This document shows, one piece after another, positions 1 to 5,311 of a stretch of DNA of 5,311 nucleotides. Below the pieces are notes generated by a model. The model searched no databases, was not told the DNA's origin, and saw only the letters and a program-made list of their open reading frames with translations. Position numbers and translations under genes: made by a program. The stretch comes from Candidatus Sulfotelmatobacter sp. (GTDB taxonomy: Bacteria; Acidobacteriota; Terriglobia; Terriglobales; Acidobacteriaceae): NCBI GenBank assembly GCA_030037575.1, contig JASHRB010000706.1, positions 1 to 5,311 of the forward strand, in the 5' to 3' direction. Position 1 is the stretch's first letter. The number at the start of each line of letters is the position of its first letter.

Positions 1-2
1 CC

Positions 3-227
3 AGCACGGTTTTCGTCTTTCGCTGGCGCGAGCCGGACGCTTCCCGGCCTTACCGCATGTTTGGTTATCCGCTGGTGCCGGCGTTATTCATTGCCATCGC
101 CTCCGTTCTTCTCTGTTACACGTTCCGCGGAGACTGGCCGAATTCGCTTTATGGTTTGCTGGTGATTCTGGCCGGAATACCGGTCTTTGGCTGGTTCAAG
201 CGACGGCGACTAAGCTTGGGTGAGTGA
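3..227 (+). CDS. APC-superfamily amino acid permease, C-terminal end (partial)
   Basis: The gene enters from the left edge and ends at the TGA at 225-227, leaving 74 residues. The segment starts with a cytoplasmic loop carrying the pattern W-R-E-P-D-A-x-R-P-Y-R-x-x-G-Y-P, which is typical of the loop before the last two helices in LAT-like/AA_permease_2 transporters. Two hydrophobic helices follow (about residues 24-44 and 48-66 of the visible part), then a basic tail (F-K-R-R-R). The family moves amino acids across the inner membrane with a proton or another amino acid. The substrate cannot be read from this end. A weak hairpin at 233-282 lies just behind the stop. I am confident of the superfamily but not of the specificity. 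Confidence 0.8.
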   Translation, partial: STVFVFRWREPDASRPYRMFGYPLVPALFIAIASVLLCYTFRGDWPNSLYGLLVILAGIPVFGWFKRRRLSLGE

Positions 228-232
228 ATCTC

Positions 233-282
233 GGACGAAACCAGCGCGGAGATTCTCGAATCGAACCGGGCTGGATCCGTCC
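233..282 (+). repeat. Imperfect inverted repeat just after the permease stop
   Basis: GGACG (233-237) and CCAGC (241-245) can pair with CGTCC (278-282) and GCTGG (270-274), giving two 5-bp helices separated by a 3x3 internal loop. It begins six bases after the permease stop codon, which is a normal place for a transcript end. No T-run follows, so it is at best a factor-dependent terminator or a 3' end stabiliser. Confidence 0.3.
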
Positions 283-294
283 TGAAACGGCGCC

Positions 295-323
295 GAACCA
301 AACTAGGAATATTACTTTGGTTC
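295..323 (+). promoter_or_regulatory. Perfect 8-bp inverted repeat upstream of the TonB family gene
   Basis: GAACCAAA (295-302) and TTTGGTTC (316-323) are perfect inverted arms around a 13-base AT-rich centre that contains AATATT. The right arm ends eight bases before a TTGACA box at 332-337, so a dimeric regulator could bind here next to a promoter for the gene at 421. It could instead be an RNA hairpin marking the end of the permease transcript, but no T-run follows. The arms are seen directly; the operator role is inference. Confidence 0.35.
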
Positions 324-331
324 AAGAGCCG

Positions 332-337
332 TTGACA
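332..337 (+). promoter_or_regulatory. Possible -35 element (TTGACA) for the TonB family gene
   Basis: The six bases match the sigma-70 -35 consensus exactly and lie 83 bases before the start codon at 421. No good -10 hexamer stands at the usual 16-18 base spacing, where the sequence is pyrimidine-rich. The nearest candidates are TACTTT at 351-356 (spacing 13) and TAATCT at 363-368 (spacing 25), both badly spaced. The match may be chance. Confidence 0.3.
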
Positions 338-420
338 CATTTACCCCCTGTACTTTCTCCCTTAATCTGAAGTTTCCAATCCTGGTTTGCTCCCGCGGCA
401 GGTCTGATTGGAGTTAAGGG

Positions 421-1449
421 ATGGCTACGTCTCCGCAGGTTTTTCAGCTCAGCCTCTTGCCCGAGCGCAAGATCGACCGGCGCGCGCTGGCGTTCGGCTA
501 CGTGTTCCTGGTGCTGGCGCTGCTGGCCCTGGTCAATCTACGGCTTCTGTATCCCGACCGGATCGAGCTGAAGCAGTACCACGTGACCCAACTCATTCCT
601 CAGCCGGCTTTGAAGCCGGAAGAACCAGAGCCGGTGAAGGTCGAACCGGAAAAGCCAAAACCGCTTCCCCCAGAGCCGGTGATTGTGCCAGATCAACCGA
701 AGTTGGTGGTGCCGCCGGAAGTCAAGAAAATACCGCCAGCGCCGGTGGAGGCGCCAAAGGTTGTGATGAACCAGTTTGCCGCAACGGATTTGAAGATCGC
801 GGCAGATACGGCGCGGCCAAAACTGGTGCATACGGGAGACTTCAGCGGAAGCGATATGGCTCCGACGGTCAAAGCGGCCGTGCAGAACGTGCAGACCGGA
901 GGGTTCGGCGATCCCAACGGATTGAAGGGCGATGGCAAGGCCGGAGCAAAACTCTATGCCACGCAAAGCGGTTCGTTCGATATGCCGCTGGGACCGGGAC
1001 AAGGCAACGGAACGGGCGGAGCGAAAGGGATTAAGGGCACGGTGGCGAGCGCTGATTTTGGCAGCGGAATCGCAACCCCAGGCAGCGCAGCGCGAGGCTC
1101 GGTTTCAACCGGCGGCTTCGGTTCGGAACAGCTGGTTCACGGCGGTCCCAAAATCGCACAGTTGGATTCGGGTCCGGCGACGACGCCGGTGGAGATCACA
1201 TTTAAGCCGAATCCGGCCTACACCGACGAAGCCCGGGCGCTAAAGCTGGAAGGCGAAGTTCTGTTGGAAGTGCTGTTCAGCGCCGACGGGACGCTGCATG
1301 TCAATCGAGTGGTGCGCGGCCTCGGCCATGGGCTTGATGAAGCAGCGATTTCCGCCGCCAACAAAATGCGCTTTAAGCCGGCGCTGCGCATGGGGCAGCC
1401 GGTGGATTCGACCGCCATTGTGCATGTGTCGTTTCAGATGGCGTACTGA
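421..1449 (+). CDS. TonB family protein (energy transducer TonB-like, C-terminal TonB domain)
   Basis: This is a 342-residue protein of TonB architecture. A short basic N-terminus is followed by one membrane anchor (about residues 22-44). Then come a Pro/Glu/Lys-rich periplasm-spanning stretch (about 60-113), a Gly-rich region (about 137-242) and a TonB C-terminal domain (about 256-342) with the P-x-P-x-Y start, L-E-G-E-V strand and final beta strand. Known TonB proteins pass proton-motive energy from ExbB/ExbD to outer membrane receptors. ATG 421 is favoured because GGAG at 410-413 sits seven bases upstream and the anchor lies at the expected N-terminal position. The Gly-rich region contains five loose repeats of x-G/A-x-F: residues 138-141, 159-162, 184-186, 210-213 and 230-233. 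The anchor has no histidine, unlike E. coli TonB (His20), and no exbB, exbD or receptor gene is visible, so the actual partner is unknown. It could be a TonB-domain protein with a structural role. Confidence 0.85.
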   Translation: MATSPQVFQLSLLPERKIDRRALAFGYVFLVLALLALVNLRLLYPDRIELKQYHVTQLIPQPALKPEEPEPVKVEPEKPKPLPPEPVIVPDQPKLVVPPEVKKIPPAPVEAPKVVMNQFAATDLKIAADTARPKLVHTGDFSGSDMAPTVKAAVQNVQTGGFGDPNGLKGDGKAGAKLYATQSGSFDMPLGPGQGNGTGGAKGIKGTVASADFGSGIATPGSAARGSVSTGGFGSEQLVHGGPKIAQLDSGPATTPVEITFKPNPAYTDEARALKLEGEVLLEVLFSADGTLHVNRVVRGLGHGLDEAAISAANKMRFKPALRMGQPVDSTAIVHVSFQMAY

Positions 1450-1598
1450 GGGTTTTCGTCAGGCAGGGTTTTATTTCGGCTGGGCGGGCCGCGGTTCGTA
1501 AATTACAGCGGAATCTGGCGGCGCCTAGAAGGACACCGACATTTCTCAGAACGGAAAATTCGCTGGTTAGCGGAAGTTTGGAGAGCGAGAAAGAGTTT

Positions 1599-2483
1599 AT
1601 GCGAATCTGGAAATGGATCTTCACGGCGGCGCTGTTGGCTTCGATCAGCGCCGTCACTCAGCAGGGATCGGAGTCCCAGCCTGGCGCCGCCGGCGCGTCG
1701 CCCGCATCTGCTCAGGCTCCAACTCCTCAACCGGCGCCAGTCCCCCAACAGGCTTCTTCGCCCGAGGTGGTGCCGACCACGACGGCGCAGGTCGTCGACC
1801 GCTTTATCGAGCGCGAACACGGACTCATCAAGTTTCTTTCCAACCGAACCCCGATCGTGGAGACGTACCTGCAAAACTTGAAGGCGGATCCGCAACTAGG
1901 CGCCGTTCCCAGTGAAGACCATTATTTTCTCGGTCGCATGGATATGGGCGAGAGCGTGGACCGCAAAGACTATTTGAAGGACGATGACCACGGCATGGAG
2001 GCGCGCCTGCTGGGCGGATTTCACAAGCTGTTTTCGCTGCAATATCAGCCCATCGGCTTTGCCTGGATGGTCTATGCCGACCGCAGCGATTTCGACCGCG
2101 AGCACTACGACTTTCAATATGTCCGCCGCGAATTTCTGGGCGACATTCGCTGCTTGGTTTTCGACGTTACCCCGAAGAAAAACTCGGGCAAAGGGCGTTT
2201 TCTGGGCCGCATCTGGGTCGAGGATCGGAGCTATAACATCGTCCGGCTGAATGGAACTTATTCGCCGGCACCGCACAATTCGTATTTCTTCCACATGGAC
2301 AGCTGGCGGCTGAACCTGACGCCGGGCTATTGGGTCCCATCCTACATTTACAGCGAAGAAGGCGACTTCAGCGCGGGCGCGAAAAACCGAATAGCGTTCA
2401 AGGCGCAAACGCGCATTTGGGGATACGACCTGCAGAAAGGAAGCAAAGACGACGAACTCACACAGATTAAGGTGACAGCGTGA
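1599..2483 (+). CDS. Exported beta-rich protein of unknown function, paired with M48 protease
   Basis: I do not recognise a named family with certainty. From ATG 1599 the product has 294 residues. A signal peptide is clear: basic M-R-I-W-K-W, hydrophobic core to about residue 19, likely cleavage near residue 18. An Ala/Pro/Gln-rich linker (about 21-60) follows, then a helical segment (about 62-96), then a beta-rich module (about 165-280) with blocks such as G-R-F-L-G-R-I-W-V-E-D and N-I-V-R-L-N-G. The alternating hydrophobic pattern and the 'how is it modified in this step' strands resemble LolA/RseB-like lipoprotein-binding folds, which is only inference. A TTG at 1578 would add seven residues before the signal peptide; ATG 1599 fits export better, although its ribosome site (GAGAAAGAG, 1587-1595) is weak. 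The stop overlaps the next gene by four bases (GTGA). It may be the N-terminal half of a once-fused protease. Confidence 0.7.
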   Translation: MRIWKWIFTAALLASISAVTQQGSESQPGAAGASPASAQAPTPQPAPVPQQASSPEVVPTTTAQVVDRFIEREHGLIKFLSNRTPIVETYLQNLKADPQLGAVPSEDHYFLGRMDMGESVDRKDYLKDDDHGMEARLLGGFHKLFSLQYQPIGFAWMVYADRSDFDREHYDFQYVRREFLGDIRCLVFDVTPKKNSGKGRFLGRIWVEDRSYNIVRLNGTYSPAPHNSYFFHMDSWRLNLTPGYWVPSYIYSEEGDFSAGAKNRIAFKAQTRIWGYDLQKGSKDDELTQIKVTA

Positions 2484-3355
2484 ACGACCAGAGTACGACG
2501 GCGCAGGACGCCTCGCCGTTGCAGGCGGAACGCGAGTGGCAGCAGCAAGCGGAAGATAACGTGATCGACCGGCTCACGACCGGTGGATTGCTCGCGCCGG
2601 CAGGCGATGTGGATCGCGTACTTCAAACGGTAATCAATAATCTGGTCGTGACCAACAACATCGATCTCTCCCGGCCCGTGCGCGCCCGCGTGCTGTTGAC
2701 TTCGCCGCTCGAAACTTTCAGCGTGGGCAACACAATCGTGATCAGCCGTGGATTAGTCGATGTGCTTCCCGACGAGGCCAGCCTCGCCGCAGTTCTGGCG
2801 CACGAACTGGCACACATTGTGCTCGGACACAATTTGGGCAGCAAGTATGCCTTCAACGATCGCATGTTGTTTTCCGACGATTCGACTTACGCCAATCTTG
2901 GCTTCAAACACATACCCGAAGAGGAAACGGCAGCCGATAAGAAGGCGATTGAGTTGCTCAATAACTCGCCCTACGCCTCGAAACTGGGCAATGTCGGCTT
3001 GTTCCTGAAGGAATTGCAGGGCCGTGCTCATCAACTGAACGCCTTATTGACCACTCACCTTGGGAACCCGCTGGGCGAGAACGGAACGATCACCCGCCTG
3101 GAAGCCCTCAAAACCAAGGGACCGGCATTGGACGATACAAAGGTCGATCAGATCGCCGCTCTGCCCCTGGGAGGGCGCGTGAAGGTCAACCCGTGGGACG
3201 ACACGGCGGAGATGATCAAGTCGACTCCGGTGGCGATTCTTTCTGCCCGAGACAAAATGCCGTTTGAAGTCACGCCGTTCTATCCGCGGCTGACGCGATG
3301 GAGCGCTCCGAATCCACCTGCCACAACGGCGGCGAATTCGGGTACGGGAAACTGA
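2480..3355 (+). CDS. M48 family zinc metalloprotease domain protein
   Basis: This is a 291-residue protein with the gluzincin signature H-E-L-A-H at residues 108-112 (His108 and His112 bind zinc, Glu109 is catalytic). The third ligand is probably Glu149 in E-T-A-A-D (149-153), matching the E-x-x-A-D motif of M48 peptidases. The preceding strands, with an I-V-I-S-R-G-L block at 86-92 and L-P-D-E-A-S-L-A before the helix, are typical of the family (HtpX, Oma1, BepA/LoiP types). The GTG start is supported by AAGG at 2469-2472, seven bases upstream. It overlaps the previous stop in GTGA, so translation is probably coupled. Oddly there is no signal peptide and no membrane helix, although the partner gene encodes an exported protein. 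Either the enzyme is cytoplasmic or it was once joined to the upstream protein. About 120 residues follow the catalytic core. The substrate is unknown; envelope protein quality control is plausible from the context. Confidence 0.85.
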   Translation: MNDQSTTAQDASPLQAEREWQQQAEDNVIDRLTTGGLLAPAGDVDRVLQTVINNLVVTNNIDLSRPVRARVLLTSPLETFSVGNTIVISRGLVDVLPDEASLAAVLAHELAHIVLGHNLGSKYAFNDRMLFSDDSTYANLGFKHIPEEETAADKKAIELLNNSPYASKLGNVGLFLKELQGRAHQLNALLTTHLGNPLGENGTITRLEALKTKGPALDDTKVDQIAALPLGGRVKVNPWDDTAEMIKSTPVAILSARDKMPFEVTPFYPRLTRWSAPNPPATTAANSGTGN

Positions 3356-3393
3356 GGCGCAACCGCTTCTCCACAGGAGTTGAAGTGAGGCCC

Positions 3394-3440
3394 AGGCCGT
3401 GACCCGGAATAAACTCCGGGATACCGGCCTTCGTTTCTTG
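3394..3440 (+). terminator. Probable intrinsic terminator after the M48 gene
   Basis: Outer arms AGGCCG (3394-3399) and CGGCCT (3425-3430), and inner arms CCCGGA (3403-3408) and TCCGGG (3415-3420), form a two-part stem with a six-base loop. It is followed by a T-rich stretch (TTCGTTTCTT, from 3430). It lies 38 bases after the M48 stop and before the convergent polymerase gene. The T-tract is on the + strand side only, so it should serve the + strand unit. The tract is interrupted, which lowers confidence. Confidence 0.6.
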
Positions 3441-3470
3441 CGCGGCTCCGCCCCGTCACTTCCCCTCGGC

Positions 3471-4736
3471 CTACTGTCGCGGTTTAGTTTTCCCCGGCAA
3501 TCCTGCCGGATTTTCATGAGCACGTTCGCGGAAGCTGCCGCGCATGCCCGACGCCAGCTTCACGCTCGATTCGCCAAACTTGTCACGCAGGTAATCAACG
3601 GCCGCCAGCGCATTTTTCCAGCACGATTGACGATTGTCTCCCAGCAAATCGATCTGCCCGGGCTGCGACTCGAATGACGAGACCTGCACGCCGAGCAGCC
3701 GCACCTGTGATCCGGGCTTCCAGTTTTTGCGAAACAGGGCACGAACATCGTCAAAAATCTGGCCGTCGAGCTGCGTGGGCTGTGAACGCGAGTGCGCACG
3801 CGTAATCGTAGTGAAGTTTTGGTAGCGCAATTTGAGCTGAACGGTTCGCGCGTACAGATTCGCTTCGCGCAAACGCCGTCCGACCATTTCCGAAAGACGC
3901 ATCAGCGTGGCTTCCAGCTGGTTTATATCAGCTGTGTCGTCGTTGTAAGTGTGTTCGTGGCTGATCGATTTGGCTTCTTCGCGCGCGCCGACTTGGGAGT
4001 CGAACCATCCGCCGGCGTCTTCGCCGCGCGCCTTGCCGGCCAACGCCAATCCCCATTTGCCGAATCGTTCTTGGAGTTCCAATTCATCGAACTGGGCGAG
4101 GTCCCCGACTTTCCTGATTCCAATTTCGTGCAAATGCTTCTCCATGACTTTGCCGACGCCAGGAATTTCGCGCACATCGAGCGGCGCGAGGAATTTGGCT
4201 TCTTCGCCTGGGACGATCCAGAGCACACCATTGGGCTTGGCCTGGGCCGATGAGACTTTTGCAATCAGCCGTGACGAGCCGATGCCGATGGAGCAATTCA
4301 GCTTGGTTTCTTCTTTCATGCGCGCATGCAGTTTGTGCGCAGCGCGCAGCGGCGGGCCGTGCAGACGCGCCGTGCCTGTCATGTCGAGATAAGCTTCGTC
4401 GATGGAAGCCATTTCCACTTGCGGCGAGAACACCTGGAGCACATTGAAAACCTTCGCCGAGCACTCCCGGTAGCGCTCGGGATGGCCGTCGACAAAAATC
4501 GCCTGCGGACACAGCTTGGCCGCTGTGCGCAGCGGCATAGCCGAATGCACCCCGAACTTTCGTGCGGCATAGGAGGCCGCCGAGACCACGCCGCGCTCAT
4601 TCGGCCGGCCTCCAACGACAACGGGCTTACTTTTAAGCGAAGGGTCGTAGAGTTCTTCGACCGACACGAAGAACGCGTCCATGTCGACGTGGAAGATGGT
4701 GCGCGGGAATGCCGGAATGGACGAAGCTGCGGCCAC
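3471..4736 (-). CDS. dinB: DNA polymerase IV (Y-family translesion polymerase)
   Basis: This complete 421-residue Y-family polymerase copies past damaged bases without proofreading. The catalytic carboxylates are Asp18 in H-V-D-M-D (16-20) and Asp113/Glu114 in S-I-D-E-A (111-115), each shifted ten residues from E. coli Asp8, Asp103 and Glu104. The steric-gate aromatic that excludes ribonucleotides is Phe23. The fingers carry the conserved A-S-Y-A-A-R-K-F-G-V block (54-63). A helix-hairpin-helix lies in the thumb (I-P-G-V-G, 191-195) and the little finger covers roughly 253-351. Q-I-D-L-L at 361-365 fits the beta-clamp binding motif. A tail of about 55 residues follows it, as in many DinB proteins longer than the E. 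coli one. The start is GTG at 4736: a stop codon lies 15 bases upstream in frame, and no ATG occurs before the catalytic motif. No clear ribosome site precedes it. The gene is convergent with the M48 gene. LexA control is common in the family but not demonstrated here. Confidence 0.96.
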   Translation of the reverse strand: MAAASSIPAFPRTIFHVDMDAFFVSVEELYDPSLKSKPVVVGGRPNERGVVSAASYAARKFGVHSAMPLRTAAKLCPQAIFVDGHPERYRECSAKVFNVLQVFSPQVEMASIDEAYLDMTGTARLHGPPLRAAHKLHARMKEETKLNCSIGIGSSRLIAKVSSAQAKPNGVLWIVPGEEAKFLAPLDVREIPGVGKVMEKHLHEIGIRKVGDLAQFDELELQERFGKWGLALAGKARGEDAGGWFDSQVGAREEAKSISHEHTYNDDTADINQLEATLMRLSEMVGRRLREANLYARTVQLKLRYQNFTTITRAHSRSQPTQLDGQIFDDVRALFRKNWKPGSQVRLLGVQVSSFESQPGQIDLLGDNRQSCWKNALAAVDYLRDKFGESSVKLASGMRGSFRERAHENPAGLPGKTKPRQ

Positions 4737-4769
4737 GGTGAAGAAATTCTAGCAGCTGCTCACACCGGA

Positions 4770-4781
4770 GAAAGATCGTTC
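4770..4781. promoter_or_regulatory. Possible operator upstream of dinB
   Basis: GAAAGATCGTTC is a near-palindrome of the form GAA-x-GATC-x-TTC, with one mismatched pair out of six. It lies about 34 bases upstream of the dinB start codon, where a repressor site would be effective. DinB genes are often LexA-controlled, but I cannot match this to a known LexA box for the lineage. Low confidence. Confidence 0.18.
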
Positions 4782-4802
4782 CCTGACGAGCAGACGCCGC
4801 TT

Positions 4803-4823
4803 CGCGGGGCGACCTCGCCCGCG
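4803..4823. repeat. GC-rich hairpin
   Basis: CGCGGGGCG (4803-4811) pairs with CGCCCGCG (4816-4823), giving eight base pairs with one bulged G and a four-base loop. No T-run follows on either strand, so a simple intrinsic terminator is unlikely. It lies in the dinB leader region. Confidence 0.45.
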
Positions 4824-4844
4824 ACAGACGCAAGCGCAAGAGCG

Positions 4845-4865
4845 CGAGGCCGTACTGAGGCCTCG
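4845..4865. repeat. Perfect 7-bp GC-rich hairpin
   Basis: CGAGGCC (4845-4851) and GGCCTCG (4859-4865) are perfect inverted arms around a seven-base loop. There is no T-tract on either side. Together with the hairpin at 4803-4823 it forms a structured block between the two divergent transcription units. Confidence 0.5.
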
Positions 4866-4944
4866 TTAGCATTGAGCCAAGCTGTCCAGCGCCCCCCAGA
4901 AGAAGGACGGGGTGTCCCATTTGGCTTACTCCAATCGTTTCTGT

Positions 4945-4952
4945 CCCCCCCC
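4945..4952 (+). repeat. C8 homopolymer run
   Basis: Eight consecutive C bases stand upstream of the protease remnant. Such runs are prone to slippage in replication and to length errors in sequencing. No coding frame depends on it as far as I can see. Confidence 0.8.
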
Positions 4953-4960
4953 GTGATTAC

Positions 4961-4974
4961 GACCGGTTACGGTC
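4961..4974. repeat. Small inverted repeat GACCG-GTTA-CGGTC
   Basis: Five-base perfect arms (4961-4965 and 4970-4974) surround a four-base centre. It also overlaps a loose 10-base direct repetition of TTACG/TTACGG at 4957 and 4967. It lies about 150 bases before the protease signal peptide and could be a regulator site. The function is unknown. Confidence 0.3.
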
Positions 4975-5043
4975 AATTAAATGGCCTGGCACGTGCCGGA
5001 CAAAGGCCGGGTTTCGATCGCAGGTGTGTCTCTTGCGAGGCTG

Positions 5044-5059
5044 CCCTGCTGTCGCAGGG
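5044..5059. repeat. Perfect 6-bp hairpin before the protease remnant
   Basis: CCCTGC (5044-5049) and GCAGGG (5054-5059) are perfect arms around the loop TGTC. It is followed by an A-rich stretch (5062-5080) on the + strand. No T-run follows the hairpin on either strand, so it is not a simple terminator. It may be a leader structure of the downstream gene. Confidence 0.4.
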
Positions 5060-5115
5060 AGCAAAAACTAAAAACTCAAATCGACACCAGCGCCATAGCG
5101 CAGCCTGGGGTAAAC

Positions 5116-5311
5116 GGGCGGCTCTGCTGGCTGCTACTCTTCAGCGAGAGCGCATTCGCCCAGCAGTTTGCCGCGGACGGGAAAGTTTGCCGCCGATCTG
5201 GCGTCATTCGTCGCCCTTGCCAATCGCGCCCAACCAGACCGCGAAGCTCATCGTGCAGTACAACCAGTCGCCCGATTCGGATAAAGAAGGCCGCATGCAG
5301 GGTCTCGGCGG
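5116..5311 (+). pseudogene. S8 (subtilisin-like) protease N-terminus, broken by two frameshifts, runs off the window
   Basis: Three pieces in successive frames join into a familiar secreted S8 protease start. From about 5116 to 5184 a signal peptide is read, with a W-L-L-L-F core and an A-F-A-Q-Q cleavage site. From 5183, one frame on, comes K-F-A-A-D-L-A-S-F-V-A-L-A-N-R. From about 5235, one frame on again, comes Q-T-A-K-L-I-V-Q-Y-N-Q-S-P, the first strand of an inhibitor I9-like prodomain, ending near G-R-M-Q-G-L-G-G. Removing one A from the run at 5182-5184 and one C from 5229-5231 restores a single frame. No good start codon precedes the signal peptide: in-frame ATG 4981 and GTG 5026 would give unusually long leaders. 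The family is secreted endopeptidases; the catalytic domain would lie beyond the window. The family call comes from the motif pattern and is moderately sure. Whether the breaks are biological or sequencing errors is open. Confidence 0.55.

Larger units (their letters stand above)
4737..5115. other. Non-coding spacer between dinB and the S8 protease remnant
   Basis: I see no supportable gene in this stretch of about 380 bases. It should hold the promoters for dinB (leftward) and for the protease (rightward). It contains several GC-rich hairpins, C6 (4892-4897) and C8 (4945-4952) runs, and a GGGGTGTCCC self-complementary block near 4910-4919. Readable open frames exist on both strands, but they lack family features and one runs into dinB out of frame. 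The density of hairpins suggests a decayed intergenic repeat unit, which a genome-wide search would settle. Confidence 0.5.

Noticed and set aside
186..326. A repeated CTTTGG...TTCAAG pattern at about 185-200 and 315-326
   Set aside because: One copy lies inside the permease coding sequence, the spacing inside the copies differs, and the match is short enough to be chance.
408..1034. A 208-codon open frame overlapping the TonB family gene on the same strand
   Set aside because: Its product is low-complexity and Arg/Ala/Gly-rich without family features. The frame at 421-1449 has the membrane anchor, Pro-rich spacer and TonB domain and a properly spaced ribosome site.
1450..1598. A terminator or promoter in the gap between the TonB family gene and the exported-protein gene
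   Set aside because: Only short 4-bp arms could be found and no convincing -35/-10 pair, so it is undecided whether the two genes share a transcript.
3792..4392. Long open frames on the + strand inside dinB
   Set aside because: They are antisense shadows of a polymerase whose catalytic and clamp motifs are intact on the minus strand.
4633..4920. A 95-codon open frame on the minus strand starting upstream of dinB
   Set aside because: It runs about 100 bases into dinB in another frame, is Arg/Leu-rich and shows no domain. Its start lies in the hairpin-rich spacer, so it is more likely chance or repeat-derived.
5044..5059. The hairpin as an intrinsic terminator
   Set aside because: The following + strand bases are A-rich, not T-rich, and the other side has no T-run either.

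Overview
The window reads as a GC-rich chromosomal segment of a Gram-negative bacterium. The best guess is Acidobacteriota (Terriglobia/Koribacter-like). That rests on the Gly-rich TonB family protein, on an exported beta-rich protein paired with an M48 metalloprotease, and on an S8-type protease with an I9-like prodomain start, all of which I associate with that phylum from memory. No database search was possible, so the taxonomy is inference.

Layout. Bases 3-227 (+) are the last 74 codons of an APC-superfamily amino acid permease. A spacer of about 190 bases follows, with two inverted repeats and a TTGACA box. Bases 421-1449 (+) encode a TonB family protein: one N-terminal membrane anchor, a Pro-rich spacer, a Gly-rich region with a repeated 'xGxF' motif, and a C-terminal TonB domain. 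Bases 1599-2483 (+) encode an exported beta-rich protein of unknown function, overlapped by four bases (GTGA) by an M48 metalloprotease gene at 2480-3355 (+) that has no signal peptide. A strong hairpin at 3394-3430, followed by a T-rich stretch, probably ends this + strand unit. The convergent gene at 3471-4736 (-) is a complete Y-family DNA polymerase IV (dinB).

Bases 4737 to about 5115 contain no gene I can support. They hold several GC-rich hairpins, a C6 and a C8 run, and a small inverted repeat. From about 5116 to the end the + strand carries the beginning of a secreted subtilisin-like (S8) protease. Its pieces lie in three successive reading frames: signal peptide in one, pro-region start in the second, I9-like strand in the third. 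It is either a decayed gene or one carrying indel errors.

How the genes relate. The TonB-like protein, the exported beta-rich protein and the M48 protease lie on one strand and point to the cell envelope. The last two are translationally coupled and may be two halves of one ancestral protein. dinB is a separate DNA damage tolerance gene. I found no RNA gene, CRISPR array or insertion sequence, and no convincing novel defence or mobile system. The observations most worth follow-up are the split exported-protein/M48 pair and the doubly frameshifted S8 protease start.
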